Below are positions 8,615 through 19,429 of a stretch of 32,201 nt of DNA, piece by piece. The notes below the pieces were generated by a model that had not been told where the DNA came from, ran no database searches, and worked only from the letters and a program-made list of their open reading frames with translations. The DNA is from Nitrosomonas sp. (lineage in GTDB: Bacteria > Pseudomonadota > Gammaproteobacteria > Burkholderiales > Nitrosomonadaceae). The DNA lies in NCBI GenBank assembly GCA_021774265.1, contig JAJFJG010000138.1, positions 1-32,201 of the forward strand, read 5' to 3'. The position numbers and the translations under genes are program-made. Every line of letters begins with the position of its first letter. Position 1 is the stretch's first letter.

Positions 8615-9321
8615 TAATATATAGTGCTGGAGTAGCCAGATTTGCCGCTTTATTAATTGACTTAGATCTAGGGGCCTGTCGAGTTTAACACTGATGCTTC
8701 TATTTGAAATGCAGTGGGTAATCGAATTTAGTTTTCCGCAAAGGAAATGGAATTAGCAATACATGGTCCGACAAAATTTATAATTCTCGACAATGAGACC
8801 GAGTCGTGTCGGCAAACTTTATGAAAGCTGGGATTTTGACTGTTTCGACTTCAGCTTCATTGCCTCAAGAAACCATTTGTTGCATGTTAACTAAGAATTT
8901 CTCAGAGATTATTAAACAACGCCCTTATTAATGCCATTGCAAACGCTTTAAATAGCAGGGTGAATCCGCTGCCAGTTAGAGGTCAAGGAAAACTACAATA
9001 GTGCGAATTCTGCTGTCTCTTGTGGTGATTCGTGATATCGCACAATGAAGATAACATTTATGCTCAAAAAAAACTTAAATGTTGCCACGGCCTTTCTACA
9101 GTGTCACGCGCATAGCAGAGTACTTTCGTTTCATCTAGAAAGCGAGAGCCAGATACAAATTCAATGTGCCAGATACTTCAAATAAAATAATTAAGTATTC
9201 GAAGTGTCTGTTTTTCGTGTCATTTCAAAACTTAATGCATTTCTTATAGAAAACAATCAGGTATAGTACAACTTTTCATTATCTGAAAAGATAAAACTTA
9301 AAAGAAAGTTTTGCGCATGAA

Positions 9322-12225
9322 ATGAAAAAACAAGTAAAGTTCCTCAGTCCTGATACTAAAGCGATTAAATCAGATACTAAGTCTAGCGCTGAAACGGATA
9401 TATTTCCGGTTGTTGGTATTGGCGCTTCTGCGGGTGGACTGAACGCATTCACACAATTACTCCATGCGCTACCAGTGAATACAGGCATGGCTTTCATTTT
9501 GGCGCAGCATCTCGACCCCAAACATGCCAGTCTGCTGCCTGAATTGATGACGCGAGTAACCGTCATGCCAGTCATCGAAGCGAGTGATGGTCTACACATC
9601 GAGCGCAATCACATTTATGTGATGCCATCAACGCATAGCCTAACACTATTAAATGGTGTTTTGCACTTGATACAGCGTCCGGAAGGACGTGAGAAATATC
9701 TACCAATTGATGATTTTTTAAATAGTCTTGCGCAAGATCGAAAGAATAGTGCCATTGGCGTTATTCTTTCAGGCGTAGCCTCTGATGGAACACTAGGTTT
9801 GCAGGCAATCAAGTCGGCTGGCGGTATCACTTTTGCACAAAGTGAGGGTTCTTGTGAATTCAGTGATATGCCGCACAATGCAATCACAGCAGGTCATGTA
9901 GATTTCATCCTAACACCAGAAGAAATTGCCAGAAAACTAGCATTAATTGCGCACTACCCTTACCTAAAGTATCCGTTGCTGAATGTCGAACCGAGAGCAA
10001 CAATCCAAGAAGATGAAGAACTCAAAAAGATTTTCCTACTATTACACGAACATAACGGCATTGATTTTACCAATTACAAGAGAAATACCATTTTGCGTCG
10101 CGTCAAACGACGCATGACAGTGCATCAGCTGGATAGAATGATCGATTACATCAAGTTTCTGCAGATACATCCACAAGAACAGGATAAATTATTTAAGGAC
10201 ATGCTAATCAACGTCACAAGTTTTTTTCGTGATCCGGAAACTATTGAGGCGCTCAAGAAAGAAGTTTTTCCTCAAATTATACAACAAAACTCCAATGAAA
10301 AAGCAATACGTATTTGGATACCGGCTTGTTCCACAGGTGAAGAAGCCTACTCAGTGGCAATCGCATTATTTGAATTTCTCGGCATTCAAGCCAACACCGT
10401 GTATATTCAAATCTTCGCTTCCGATATTGATAAACAATCAATCGACAAGGCACGCCAAGGTATTTATTCACAAAGTATTGATGGAGTCGTTAGTTCGGAG
10501 CGGTTGCAACAGTTTTTTGTCAAAAAAAACTCTAGTTACCAGATATGTCAAGCCATACGTGATGTCTGCGTTTTTGCGGTTCAAAATGCTTTAGAGGATC
10601 CACCTTTCTCACGGCTTAATCTGATCTGTTGTCGTAACTTAATGATTTACTTTAATATAAATTTGCAAAAAAAAATATTGCAAATTTTTTACTATGCTTT
10701 ACGCCCCAATAGTTTCTTAATGTTGGGCGCTTCAGAAACTATTGGTAGCGAAACGAATCTTTTCTCTCTTGTCGATAAGAAGAATAAGATCTATATTTGC
10801 AAACCAAATGTAGCCCAACCACGCTTCCGTTCTACCCAGCCAAGTTACACGGAACGGCGGTTTCCTGAGTATCTTTCCGATACGACGACCAAGTCTTCTG
10901 CTGCAGTCATTGTTCAACAGACAGCTGATGATATCATTCTGAGGACGTATGCCCCACCGAGTGTAATTATTGATCAGAGCATGCAGATACACCATTTTCG
11001 TGGACAAACAAACCCCTACATCGAACCATCAACTGGTGGCGCTAGCCTCAATTTATTAAAAATGGCACGTCAAGAACTAGTGATGGAGCTACGCGTGCTT
11101 GTGCGTAAAGCCATAACGGAAAACTGCAGCATGCGTAAGGAAGGTATACGTATAAGTTATAACAATACTTGTAAATATATAAATTTGCAGGTAACGCCTC
11201 TCTTCAACCCGGAAGTAGTTGCGCCATACTATTTAATAGTATTTGAACCTGTTGTTAAAATCATGCCTCAGTCCAGTAATTTGTCAACAGAAGTTAAAAA
11301 TAAAGATGCCAACGGAAAGACATTGTATATCAAAGAATTAAAAGATGAGCTGGCTGCCGAGCGAGAATACATGCAGTCAATTATTGAGGAGCGCGAAGAA
11401 ATAAATGAAGAATTGCAATCCGCTAATGAAGAAGTCCTGTCCACTAATGAAGAGCTGACTGCAATCATTGAAGAGCATGATAGTCGCTATCAAGAGTTAA
11501 GCGTCCTTAACAATGATCTAACTAATTTTCTGGTGAGTATTGATATCGCCATTGTTATTTTGCACAATGATCTGATTATCCAGCGCTTTACGCCACTAGC
11601 AAAACCACTGCTAAATCTTCTTGATGCCGACATCGGGAAGAGTATCGAGAATATTCGTCCAAATGTTAATATTCCCGATTTTAAAAGGCATATACAGCAG
11701 GTGATGAAAACTGCTCTAATAAAAACTCTGGAAGTACAAGATACTGACGGGCATTGGTACGATTTACGAATACATCCATGCTGGACACAAAACAATCATG
11801 TTAGCGGCGTAGTAATTGTGCTTATTGATATTGACAGCATCAAGCGGCATGCCGAACAGCTAAGCAAGGCACTGCAACATGAAAAACGCTTGGCTGCAAT
11901 GATACGCGACTCCAACGACGCTGTGACTGTGCAGGATTTTTTAGGTCATATCTTGGCCTGGAACGAAGGCGCAACGAAGATATTTGGTTATAACGAAAAA
12001 GAATCGCTGTTGATAGAAGCTGACACGCTAATTCCAGATGAATTGCTAAAGGAAATGCATGCTTGCATAGAACAACTTAAACAAGGCGAGAACGTAGCGC
12101 CCTTTAAAACTAAGCGTCGCGCTAAGGATGGTCGTTTACTCAATGTATGGATGACTATTTCATTATTGCTTGACGAAATGGGCAAACCATACGCTATGAT
12201 CATTACTGAAAGGGAGTTAACATGA
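9322..12225 (+). CDS. CheB methylesterase-CheR methyltransferase-PAS hybrid protein
   Basis: CheB: VVGIGASAGGLNAFTQLL, AQHLDPKH, GVILSGVASDGTLGL; CheR: LINVTSFFRDPE, IWIPACSTGEEAYSVAI, LICCRNLMIYF; long coiled coil EEREEINEELQSANEEVLSTNEELTA; C-terminal PAS domains; no N-terminal REC domain. Confidence 0.92.
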   Translation: MKKQVKFLSPDTKAIKSDTKSSAETDIFPVVGIGASAGGLNAFTQLLHALPVNTGMAFILAQHLDPKHASLLPELMTRVTVMPVIEASDGLHIERNHIYVMPSTHSLTLLNGVLHLIQRPEGREKYLPIDDFLNSLAQDRKNSAIGVILSGVASDGTLGLQAIKSAGGITFAQSEGSCEFSDMPHNAITAGHVDFILTPEEIARKLALIAHYPYLKYPLLNVEPRATIQEDEELKKIFLLLHEHNGIDFTNYKRNTILRRVKRRMTVHQLDRMIDYIKFLQIHPQEQDKLFKDMLINVTSFFRDPETIEALKKEVFPQIIQQNSNEKAIRIWIPACSTGEEAYSVAIALFEFLGIQANTVYIQIFASDIDKQSIDKARQGIYSQSIDGVVSSERLQQFFVKKNSSYQICQAIRDVCVFAVQNALEDPPFSRLNLICCRNLMIYFNINLQKKILQIFYYALRPNSFLMLGASETIGSETNLFSLVDKKNKIYICKPNVAQPRFRSTQPSYTERRFPEYLSDTTTKSSAAVIVQQTADDIILRTYAPPSVIIDQSMQIHHFRGQTNPYIEPSTGGASLNLLKMARQELVMELRVLVRKAITENCSMRKEGIRISYNNTCKYINLQVTPLFNPEVVAPYYLIVFEPVVKIMPQSSNLSTEVKNKDANGKTLYIKELKDELAAEREYMQSIIEEREEINEELQSANEEVLSTNEELTAIIEEHDSRYQELSVLNNDLTNFLVSIDIAIVILHNDLIIQRFTPLAKPLLNLLDADIGKSIENIRPNVNIPDFKRHIQQVMKTALIKTLEVQDTDGHWYDLRIHPCWTQNNHVSGVVIVLIDIDSIKRHAEQLSKALQHEKRLAAMIRDSNDAVTVQDFLGHILAWNEGATKIFGYNEKESLLIEADTLIPDELLKEMHACIEQLKQGENVAPFKTKRRAKDGRLLNVWMTISLLLDEMGKPYAMIITERELT

Positions 12226-13436
12226 GTCAGAACAACAAAAAAAGAAGGATGGATGATGAATTACGCAGCAAATTAGAGCTTATTAGCGACCTTCAGGTTC
12301 ATAAAACAGAGCTGGAGGCACAAAATCAAGAACTTAAGGAAGCACAGCAAGAATTAGAAATAGCACGTGATCGCCATGTAGATCTCTATGATTTTGCGCC
12401 TATAGGTTATCTTACTTTGGACAAATTCGGTTGTGTTCAGTCAATTAATCTGACTGGTGCAACTTTGCTTGGTGTACATCGCCAATACATCATCGGTAAA
12501 CCCCTGCTGACCTGTCTTCCTAAAGTTGACAGCAATGCTTTTCTTCACTATTTAAAGGGAATCTTTAATTCGTCCAGTAACACTGTAATCGAATTAACTA
12601 TCACAGACTCAAACCAAGTAGAGAAGCATCTTCGTCTGGTAAGCTCATTGATCAGCAATGGCGGTTCTTGCCGTATGGTGATATCTGATATTACTCAGCT
12701 CAAAGAAACCGCACAACGAAATCAAGAATTGTTGCTTGAAAATCGGCGACTGTTGCAAAATCTATATAAAATCCAAGAAAAAGAACGACGTGTGTTAGCA
12801 CATGAGTTACACGATGAACTCGGCCAATGGCTTTCCGCTATTCATGCTGAAGCTGAAATTATTTGCAGCTCCCTTGGCGATAATTCTGTCGTCCAAGAGA
12901 GTGCGGCATCTATTAAAGAGTCTGTCAATGAAATGCATATAGTGATACGCAGTATGCTGCATAAATTATGTCCCGCGCTACTGGATGCACTTGGGTTAAA
13001 GGATTCGTTGCTTGATTTGAGGGATAAATGGTGTGTACATCATGCTAATATTACCCTCGAATTTAAGCTAAAAGGCAAGCTTGATGATTTAGACGGGCAT
13101 ATTAACATTACGGTTTACCGTATCGTTCAGGAGGCACTCACCAATATCTACAGACATGCCGACGCTACCCAGGCAAGTGTTAACTTGCATCGTATCGGCG
13201 ATAAGAATTCTGAAACGGATTATTTGTTACTGAGCGTGCAAGATAATGGCAAAGGGTACGATACCAGCAAAAAGCCCAGTGGACTGGGACTATTGGGTAT
13301 GCGTGAGCGCGTAATCGCAGTGGGCGGTGAACTTATGGTGCGCAGTATATCAAATGATGGAACGCAGATTGATATCAAATTGCCGCTTAGCGCTGTAAGC
13401 TATAACAGAAGAGCCGAGGACAAAAAACAAATATGA
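12222..13436 (+). CDS. Soluble PAS-domain HisKA_3 (NarX/LuxR-type) sensor histidine kinase
   Basis: PAS-like DFAPIGYLTLD; HisKA_3 LAHELHDELGQWLSAI; HATPase VQDNGKGYDTSKKPSGLGLLGMRERV; no TM segment seen; ATGA overlap with upstream gene. Confidence 0.9.
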   Translation: MSQNNKKRRMDDELRSKLELISDLQVHKTELEAQNQELKEAQQELEIARDRHVDLYDFAPIGYLTLDKFGCVQSINLTGATLLGVHRQYIIGKPLLTCLPKVDSNAFLHYLKGIFNSSSNTVIELTITDSNQVEKHLRLVSSLISNGGSCRMVISDITQLKETAQRNQELLLENRRLLQNLYKIQEKERRVLAHELHDELGQWLSAIHAEAEIICSSLGDNSVVQESAASIKESVNEMHIVIRSMLHKLCPALLDALGLKDSLLDLRDKWCVHHANITLEFKLKGKLDDLDGHINITVYRIVQEALTNIYRHADATQASVNLHRIGDKNSETDYLLLSVQDNGKGYDTSKKPSGLGLLGMRERVIAVGGELMVRSISNDGTQIDIKLPLSAVSYNRRAEDKKQI

Positions 13437-14086
13437 TACAAGAACCCATCACTTTGATGCTTGTCGATGACCATCCCATAGTGCGATCCGGTTTTTGTCG
13501 CTTACTTGAAGGACAAAAGAATTTTCAGGTTGTCGCAGAAGCTGGCGACGGCGAAACCGGCTGTATCCTATATCAAGAATTTAAGCCAGATATATTGATT
13601 CTTGATCTTAGCTTGCCAGGCATAACTGGTATCGAAACCATTTCTCGTATTAAGGAGCAAGATGAAGCTGCTCGTATACTGATATTTTCCATGCATAATA
13701 ACAAAACCATGCTAAGCAAAGCGCTAAAAGCTGGGGCATTAGGCTACGTTACCAAAAATAGTGGCATTAAAGTTCTGGTTGAGGCAATTACTCAGATAAA
13801 AGCAGGGAAGTTATATGTTAGCGCTGACTTACTTGCTAACGATACCAATGATTCATTAATTACGGATTTTCAGTATAATCCATTAAGCGTGCTTACTGAG
13901 CGAGAATTTCAGATATTCAAGTTACTCGCAGAGGGAAACTCCTGCAGGAAAATTGCAGATCGCATTGCTATCAGCCCGAAAACTGTCAGCGTTCATCATA
14001 CCAATATTATGAAGAAATTAGATCTGCATAATCCTGTTCAATTGATTCATCTAGCAATCAAAAATAACATTATTCCCCTAGACTAG
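13433..14086 (+). CDS. NarL/FixJ-family response regulator
   Basis: REC domain LMLVDDHPIVRSGFCRLL, DILILDLSLPG; LuxR HTH LTEREFQIFKLLAEGNSCRKIADRIAISPKTVSVHHTNIMKKL; ATGA overlap with upstream kinase. Confidence 0.93.
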   Translation: MIQEPITLMLVDDHPIVRSGFCRLLEGQKNFQVVAEAGDGETGCILYQEFKPDILILDLSLPGITGIETISRIKEQDEAARILIFSMHNNKTMLSKALKAGALGYVTKNSGIKVLVEAITQIKAGKLYVSADLLANDTNDSLITDFQYNPLSVLTEREFQIFKLLAEGNSCRKIADRIAISPKTVSVHHTNIMKKLDLHNPVQLIHLAIKNNIIPLD

Positions 14087-14587
14087 AAATCACACAGCCA
14101 CAACCATCATCTATTGTACTAATTCCTACCGTAATAAATTACAGTACAAACCTAACCAAATTTCTGCTGCGAATCAACACACGAAGTCCCCAATAGAGCA
14201 CTGTGTTCTACTAACTTTAAATTATTCCATCGAACTTGTCCGCCAATAGTTATCATCTCTATGCACGCTCGCGATAATATGATTTAAAGTCCACTCAAAT
14301 ACGTTTAACGCTCAAGTAAGAAGTTTCAATTTAAAACAGAAATTAAAGAGCCCTCATATTTTCACGGCCATACTTTGTAAATACAATTCGGGCGTTAATA
14401 ACGCATGCGTATGACTTGTTGGTGTTTTGCCGAGGTAGGCGGGCCTGTACATTCGTTTTATGTTTGATTGCACCCAATGGTATTCTTGATAGACGGTCAA
14501 TATTAAATTCCCTTTTTCAAAAATAACGAAAGTTTTTTATGTGTCCGGAATATTTTTCTGGGCACTGTTTCTTCAGTAAGGATTTTT

Positions 14588-14863
14588 ATGAGTAAAACAA
14601 AGAAACAACTCAAGAATCACCAGCTGTACTATTTTGCATCTTGCCCCTTTTGTATCAAAGTCCGGCTCGCGCTCTGGTGGATGGGGTTTGAGTTACAACA
14701 AAAAGATATTATTTCTTCTAATAAAAATAAAAATGAGTTACTGGTTGGTGGCGGGAAAACGCAAGTGCCTTGTTTACGTATCGAACATGAAGAAGGTGAT
14801 GTGCAGTGGTTGTATGAGTCTGAAGATATCATTCGTTATTTAAAACAACGATCCGTTTGTTGA
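14588..14863 (+). CDS. Glutaredoxin/GST-N-like thioredoxin-fold protein
   Basis: YYFASCPFCIKVRLAL with CPFC active site; QVPCLRIE; WLYESEDIIRYL. Confidence 0.8.
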   Translation: MSKTKKQLKNHQLYYFASCPFCIKVRLALWWMGFELQQKDIISSNKNKNELLVGGGKTQVPCLRIEHEEGDVQWLYESEDIIRYLKQRSVC

Positions 14864-15010
14864 CACTTAACGGGGTAAATTTCACCGTTTGATGCCCCAC
14901 TTTGGGCGCTCTTGCTTTGCATATACTGGGATTGTGTTGGCTTGTTTGTTCTGATAAATTTTTGTGGTAATTCCCCTTGTTTCATTAATAACTAAGGATG
15001 GCTATATAAT

Positions 15011-15262
15011 ATGATTAATATGGCGGTGCAGTTGCTTTCTGGGCAGCTAAATCAATATTTGATAAGGACTTACAACCTTAATGAAGATGTTGTGGTGATT
15101 TCAAACTTGGTTGATTTAGATGGTAGTGTTGCGCCTAATGTGAATTTGCAGGTCATGATGGCGGTGCATTTTAATGGCAATAATTACCCAGAAGCGTTGA
15201 AATTTATATTCAGCACCATTATATTTTTTCAGTGTCACCCATCGTCATCGATTAAAGGATGA
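15011..15262 (+). pseudogene. Internally deleted remnant of a Pvc16/DUF4255 contractile injection system protein
   Basis: MINMAVQLLSGQLNQYLIRTYNLNEDVVVISNLVDLDGSVAPN resembles the DUF4255 N-terminus; NGNNYPEALKFIFSTIIFFQCHP resembles a later DUF4255 segment; the middle is missing. Confidence 0.6.
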
Positions 15263-15332
15263 TTTTTTATTGTCGTGTGCATTAGCTTAGAAGCTTCATT
15301 CCAGTAAAAATAATGTTACAAAGGTGTCACTT

Positions 15333-15797
15333 ATGAACAAGAAGTATGAGGATTTTAAAAGAAATACGTCCAAATTCAAGGAAATTTTGACCGAGTTACA
15401 GTTCCATGTCACGCAAAAAGCGGGGACTGAGCCACCATTTCAGAATGCGTTTTGGGATCATAAAGCTAAAGGTATTTATGTGGATATCGTTTCTGGCGAA
15501 CCATTGTTTGCTTCCATGCATAAATTTGATTCGGGCACGGGCTGGCCGAGTTTTTATCAGGTGATTGATGAAGGTTACATCACGTTAAAAAAAGATTTTG
15601 AATTGTTGATGCCTAGAGTTGAAGTGCGTAGTCGTCATGGAGATAGTCATTTGGGACATGTTTTTGAAGATGGCCCCCCACCCACAGGGTTACGGTATTG
15701 CATTAATTCAGCATCTTTAAAATTTGTCGGGAAAGAAGATTTGCGTGCGATGGGTTATGAGGCGTACGAGTATTTGTTTGTTGAGCCAACCGGATGA
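15333..15797 (+). CDS. msrB: Peptide-methionine (R)-S-oxide reductase
   Basis: [49 protein letters not shown]: hallmark MsrB motifs with catalytic RYCINS. An in-frame upstream start at 15324 exists. Confidence 0.95.
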   Translation: MNKKYEDFKRNTSKFKEILTELQFHVTQKAGTEPPFQNAFWDHKAKGIYVDIVSGEPLFASMHKFDSGTGWPSFYQVIDEGYITLKKDFELLMPRVEVRSRHGDSHLGHVFEDGPPPTGLRYCINSASLKFVGKEDLRAMGYEAYEYLFVEPTG

Positions 15798-17215
15798 TGG
15801 TCAACGAAACACCAGAAGAAGAAACTTCGTCTGATTGCCGATCGCCATCGTTTCTACATGCCGTGATTTGTATTATGGGTGTGTTTTTAATGATTTCATT
15901 GGGTATGTTTGCGTATGAAATCAGCTTGCACGCGATTATTTTTCTCGCGTTGATGTGGGTGGGTGTACAAGCAGGGGTCTTGGGTTATGCTTTTGCTGAT
16001 ATTCGTAATATGATGAATAACGGGATCATTAAGGCATTGCCAGCCATTTATATTTTTTTGTTGATCGGCATGGTGATTGCGAGTTTTATGCAAAGTGGTA
16101 CCATTGCGAGCCTGCTCTATTATGGAATTGATTTATTAAGCCCGGCGGTTTTTCTAGTGGCTGGGTTGGTGCTGTGTGGTTTTATGTCGGTTGCCACGGG
16201 GACTTCCTGGGGTACAGTAGGTACCGTGGGTGTCGTGCTGATCGGTATTGGCGAGACCATGGGTATTCCATTGCCGATTGTGGCGGGTATGATCATTTCA
16301 GGTGCGACATTTGGCGATAAGTTGTCGCCCATATCGGATACTACCAATCTGGCCGCCATGAGTGCGGGCACGAATCTTTATCGGCATATTTATGCCATGC
16401 TCTACACTACTGTGCCGACTTTTATTATTGTTTTAGTGATTCTGAGTGTTTTGGGTATGCAATACGCTGACAATGCGTTACCGACAGCGGATATTCACAA
16501 TATTCAAGCGGCTTTGATGAGTGCATATGAATTAAACCTCTGGGTGACTTTGTTGCCGCTGTTGCTGATGTTTGGCATGAGTATGAAGCGCTATTCGCCG
16601 GAATTGAGTATGTCGAGCAGTATTATTTTGGCGATGTTAGTGGCTATTTTTTACCAAGGTAAAGATAGCGTCGATGTGTTGAATACGTTGTGGTTGAACT
16701 CACCGGCTAATACCGGGATTGAAAGTATTGATGCGTTGCTAGGACGTGGTGGACTTTACAGTATGGCTTGGACGCTGCTGCTGTCAATTATGGCATTGGC
16801 ACTTGGTGGCATCATGCAACAGGCGGGGTTCTTGCGAGTATTGTTAATGCATATTATTGCTCATATAAAACATGTTAGTACATTGGTTGCAACCACAATT
16901 GCTGCTGGGCTAGTGGGTAATATGGCGATGGGAGAGTCTTACATTTCTATTATTCTGAGTTGCCAGTTGTTTAAGGATTCATATCAACAGCAGCAGCTGG
17001 ATAAAGCCATGTTATCGCGTTCAGTTGAAGAAGGCTCAACCATGACAACTGGTTTGATCCCATGGACAACCGCTGGCGTATTTTATGCGGCAACATTAGG
17101 AGTTCCGACGCTGGAGTATGCGCCTTATACATTTTTGAATTTGCTGAACCCTGTTGTTTCTATTGTGATGGCTGGACTAGGTATTGGACTGTTACAACAA
17201 AATAAGTATAAGTAA
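15794..17215 (+). CDS. nhaC: NhaC-family Na+/H+ antiporter
   Basis: Polytopic; [31 protein letters not shown] motifs; overlaps the msrB stop. Confidence 0.9.
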   Translation: MMVNETPEEETSSDCRSPSFLHAVICIMGVFLMISLGMFAYEISLHAIIFLALMWVGVQAGVLGYAFADIRNMMNNGIIKALPAIYIFLLIGMVIASFMQSGTIASLLYYGIDLLSPAVFLVAGLVLCGFMSVATGTSWGTVGTVGVVLIGIGETMGIPLPIVAGMIISGATFGDKLSPISDTTNLAAMSAGTNLYRHIYAMLYTTVPTFIIVLVILSVLGMQYADNALPTADIHNIQAALMSAYELNLWVTLLPLLLMFGMSMKRYSPELSMSSSIILAMLVAIFYQGKDSVDVLNTLWLNSPANTGIESIDALLGRGGLYSMAWTLLLSIMALALGGIMQQAGFLRVLLMHIIAHIKHVSTLVATTIAAGLVGNMAMGESYISIILSCQLFKDSYQQQQLDKAMLSRSVEEGSTMTTGLIPWTTAGVFYAATLGVPTLEYAPYTFLNLLNPVVSIVMAGLGIGLLQQNKYK

Positions 17216-17362
17216 TTTTATGAAAAATACTGTAGCGCAATTTTTTTTGTTACATTGACGCTTAGTTGGTAGGGTGTTATATTTTTTTACAAAAAGACGG
17301 ATTGTAGTCCTATAATAACTTTTGATTATAAAAACTATAAAATAACGCTAAGGGGAGGAAAA

Positions 17363-17755
17363 ATGGCTTTATCAAATCAGGTGTTCATCAGTTTTGCTTT
17401 AAAAGATGTTGCGTTGAGAGACACACTGGAAGAGCAGATAGGTAAAATAAATACAAAAATGAAATGTGTTGATATGCCAATGAAAAAATCATGGGAAAGT
17501 GCTTGGAAAGCAGAGACCATGGAAACAGTTAGAGGTTGCGATGGTGTCATAGCGATTATTTCAGAGAGTATTGTTAGGGCGGATGGCCAAGTGTGGGAGT
17601 TGCGTTGTGCTTATGATTCTGGCTTGCCTGTATTATTGGTTTTTGCCAAAGAGGCAGAAGACATGCGTGAAAAAGATCTACCCGAGTTGATCAGAGAAAA
17701 AGATATTGCTAAATGGGATGAAATGGTTATCTCAATGTTTCTGAATAAGTTATAA
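17363..17755 (+). CDS. TIR-like domain protein (DUF1863/ThsB-like)
   Basis: QVFISFALKDVALRDTLEEQI; W..AW..E..ETVRGCDGVIAIISES; DGQVWELRCAYDSGLPVLLVF, with Glu in the WELR motif corresponding to the usual TIR alpha-C glutamate. Confidence 0.7.
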   Translation: MALSNQVFISFALKDVALRDTLEEQIGKINTKMKCVDMPMKKSWESAWKAETMETVRGCDGVIAIISESIVRADGQVWELRCAYDSGLPVLLVFAKEAEDMREKDLPELIREKDIAKWDEMVISMFLNKL

Positions 17756-17785
17756 AATTTTGCAATATAAAAAATGAATTATCGG

Positions 17786-17820
17786 AACAGCTTCTGCGAC
17801 TTACGGGCTGTTTCGTTTTT
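17786..17820 (+). terminator. Intrinsic-terminator-like hairpin
   Basis: AACAGC...GCTGTT stem followed by TCGTTTTT. Confidence 0.55.
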
Positions 17821-17938
17821 GTCTGTTGCTGAGTAAATTCGACCTCTTAAATTCAAATTTATAATGCTCGCGATTCGGTAAGCTGACCGTTTAGATCCCC
17901 AATTTACTTTATAACCATCTCATAGGTAGGTTAGAGAG

Positions 17939-18748
17939 ATGATTACTCGACTTCTTTCACGTACATTTATTAAATCTGAAGTTTCTTCATATCGATCATT
18001 AAAAAAGAATTTAACCAGAGTAGATTATAAAGTTATATCAATCTGCGTGATTGTTGCTTTATCTGTGACTTGTGAGCGTTATTTTAATGATTATAGGTTT
18101 CTTGGCTCGATGCTTCAAAGCCTCGAATTGCTTAAATTTTCGCAAGCATATGACGCCGTTATGCTAACGCATGTCGATGCTGAATTGTATCGATTGCTCT
18201 ATTGGGCAACGGTCGTTATTTTATTTTTCTTTGTCGTTCCGTGTGTTTTTATCGTATTTGTTCTTAAAGAAAAATTAACAGATTATGGATTAGGTTTTAG
18301 CGGAGCTTTAAAGGATTATCAGCTAGTTATCTTAATGTTGGCGATCATGCTGCCAATAATTATCTATTTCTCAGGTACAAAAGGCTTTTTAGCGACCTAT
18401 CCGTTCTATAAACCAGAAGAAGACGAAAATCTTTATCCAAACTTCTTTATTTGGGAATCGTTTTATTTCATGCAATTTGTCGCACTTGAATTCTTCTTTC
18501 GTGGGTTTGTTTTGCATGGAACCAAAGAACGATTCGGGTTTTATGCCATATTTGTCATGATGATTCCTTATTGCATGATCCATTTTGATAAACCGATGAT
18601 GGAAACAATAGCCGCCATCATTGCCGGGATTATTTTAGGTATCATGAGTTTAAGGAGTAAGAGTATATGGATGGGTGTTTTCATGCATTGCTGCGTTGCG
18701 TTGACAATGGACCTGTGTGTCTTGTATCGAAAAGGGATGTTGTTGTAA
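17939..18748 (+). CDS. CPBP-family intramembrane metalloprotease (CAAX protease-like)
   Basis: Multiple TM segments; EFFFRGF (EExxxR-like) and MIHFDKP, LRSKSIWMGVFMHCCVALTMD motifs. Confidence 0.75.
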   Translation: MITRLLSRTFIKSEVSSYRSLKKNLTRVDYKVISICVIVALSVTCERYFNDYRFLGSMLQSLELLKFSQAYDAVMLTHVDAELYRLLYWATVVILFFFVVPCVFIVFVLKEKLTDYGLGFSGALKDYQLVILMLAIMLPIIIYFSGTKGFLATYPFYKPEEDENLYPNFFIWESFYFMQFVALEFFFRGFVLHGTKERFGFYAIFVMMIPYCMIHFDKPMMETIAAIIAGIILGIMSLRSKSIWMGVFMHCCVALTMDLCVLYRKGMLL

Positions 18749-18777
18749 GGTCAATGAGACCATTTGAATAACAATTA

Positions 18778-18816
18778 CTGAGCCTAAGTGTGAGTTGCTT
18801 TCACCCTTAAGCTCAG
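18778..18816. terminator. Bidirectional hairpin between convergent genes
   Basis: CTGAGCCTAAGTGTGA-gttgctt-TCACCCTTAAGCTCAG, 14/16 pairs, between the plus-strand CPBP gene and the minus-strand doxX. Confidence 0.6.
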
Positions 18817-19003
18817 TTCTGCCACGCTGTAGACTACATAAGCGAAGCGCCATGCGAGGCTTATGATCGCTTGCGTTGATTTAGAGAAGCGAAATTACGC
18901 GAAGCGTTTGTTAAATCTCCCAAGTTTGTTCGGGCTTCCTAATATCGCTCATATGCTTCATTGTTTCGAAAACCCAGCAAAATAGCTACAACAATTTATA
19001 TAT

Positions 19004-19429
19004 TCAGTCCGGCCTAAATGCGAATTTTCCACTTCCCATAAGAATAATCGCCAAACCACAAAATAAGAAAAATCCTTGTAACTCAAGTGCCCAGCCGCCG
19101 GAATCTCCCAGGCTTAAAAATTCATTGCTATGCACCAAAACAATGGCAAAAACCATATTGCCTGCTATTAAAAGCCCGCCAAAACGAGTAAAAATACCAA
19201 AAATAATTAATAGCGGTGCAATTACTTCTCCCAAAAACACACCGTAAGTTAAATAAGGGCTAAGACTCAGTGATGCAAGTTGTCCCTTGATAAACTCTAG
19301 TGAGCTAGGGTTAAGAATTTTTGCAATGCCATGAAAAAGCATAAAAATACCTAATGTTAATCTCAATAATAGTTTGCCCAACGCGTCGCCATTGCCAAAG
19401 TCTATGTTTTTAGATGAATCGTTCATCAT
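19004..19429 (-). CDS. DoxX family membrane protein
   Basis: LLLRLTLGIFMLFHGIAKILNP, GVFLGEVIAPLLIIFGIFTRFGGLLIAGNMVFAI; typical DoxX. Confidence 0.85.
   Translation of the reverse strand: MMNDSSKNIDFGNGDALGKLLLRLTLGIFMLFHGIAKILNPSSLEFIKGQLASLSLSPYLTYGVFLGEVIAPLLIIFGIFTRFGGLLIAGNMVFAIVLVHSNEFLSLGDSGGWALELQGFFLFCGLAIILMGSGKFAFRPD

Noticed and set aside
8615-9321. Possible gene or mobile-element remnant in the 700 bp gap
   Set aside because: No ORF of useful length and no recognisable transposase motif by eye.
17363-17755. Complete Thoeris defence system
   Set aside because: No ThsA-like SLOG/NADase or SIR2 gene adjacent; only a TIR-like protein is supported.
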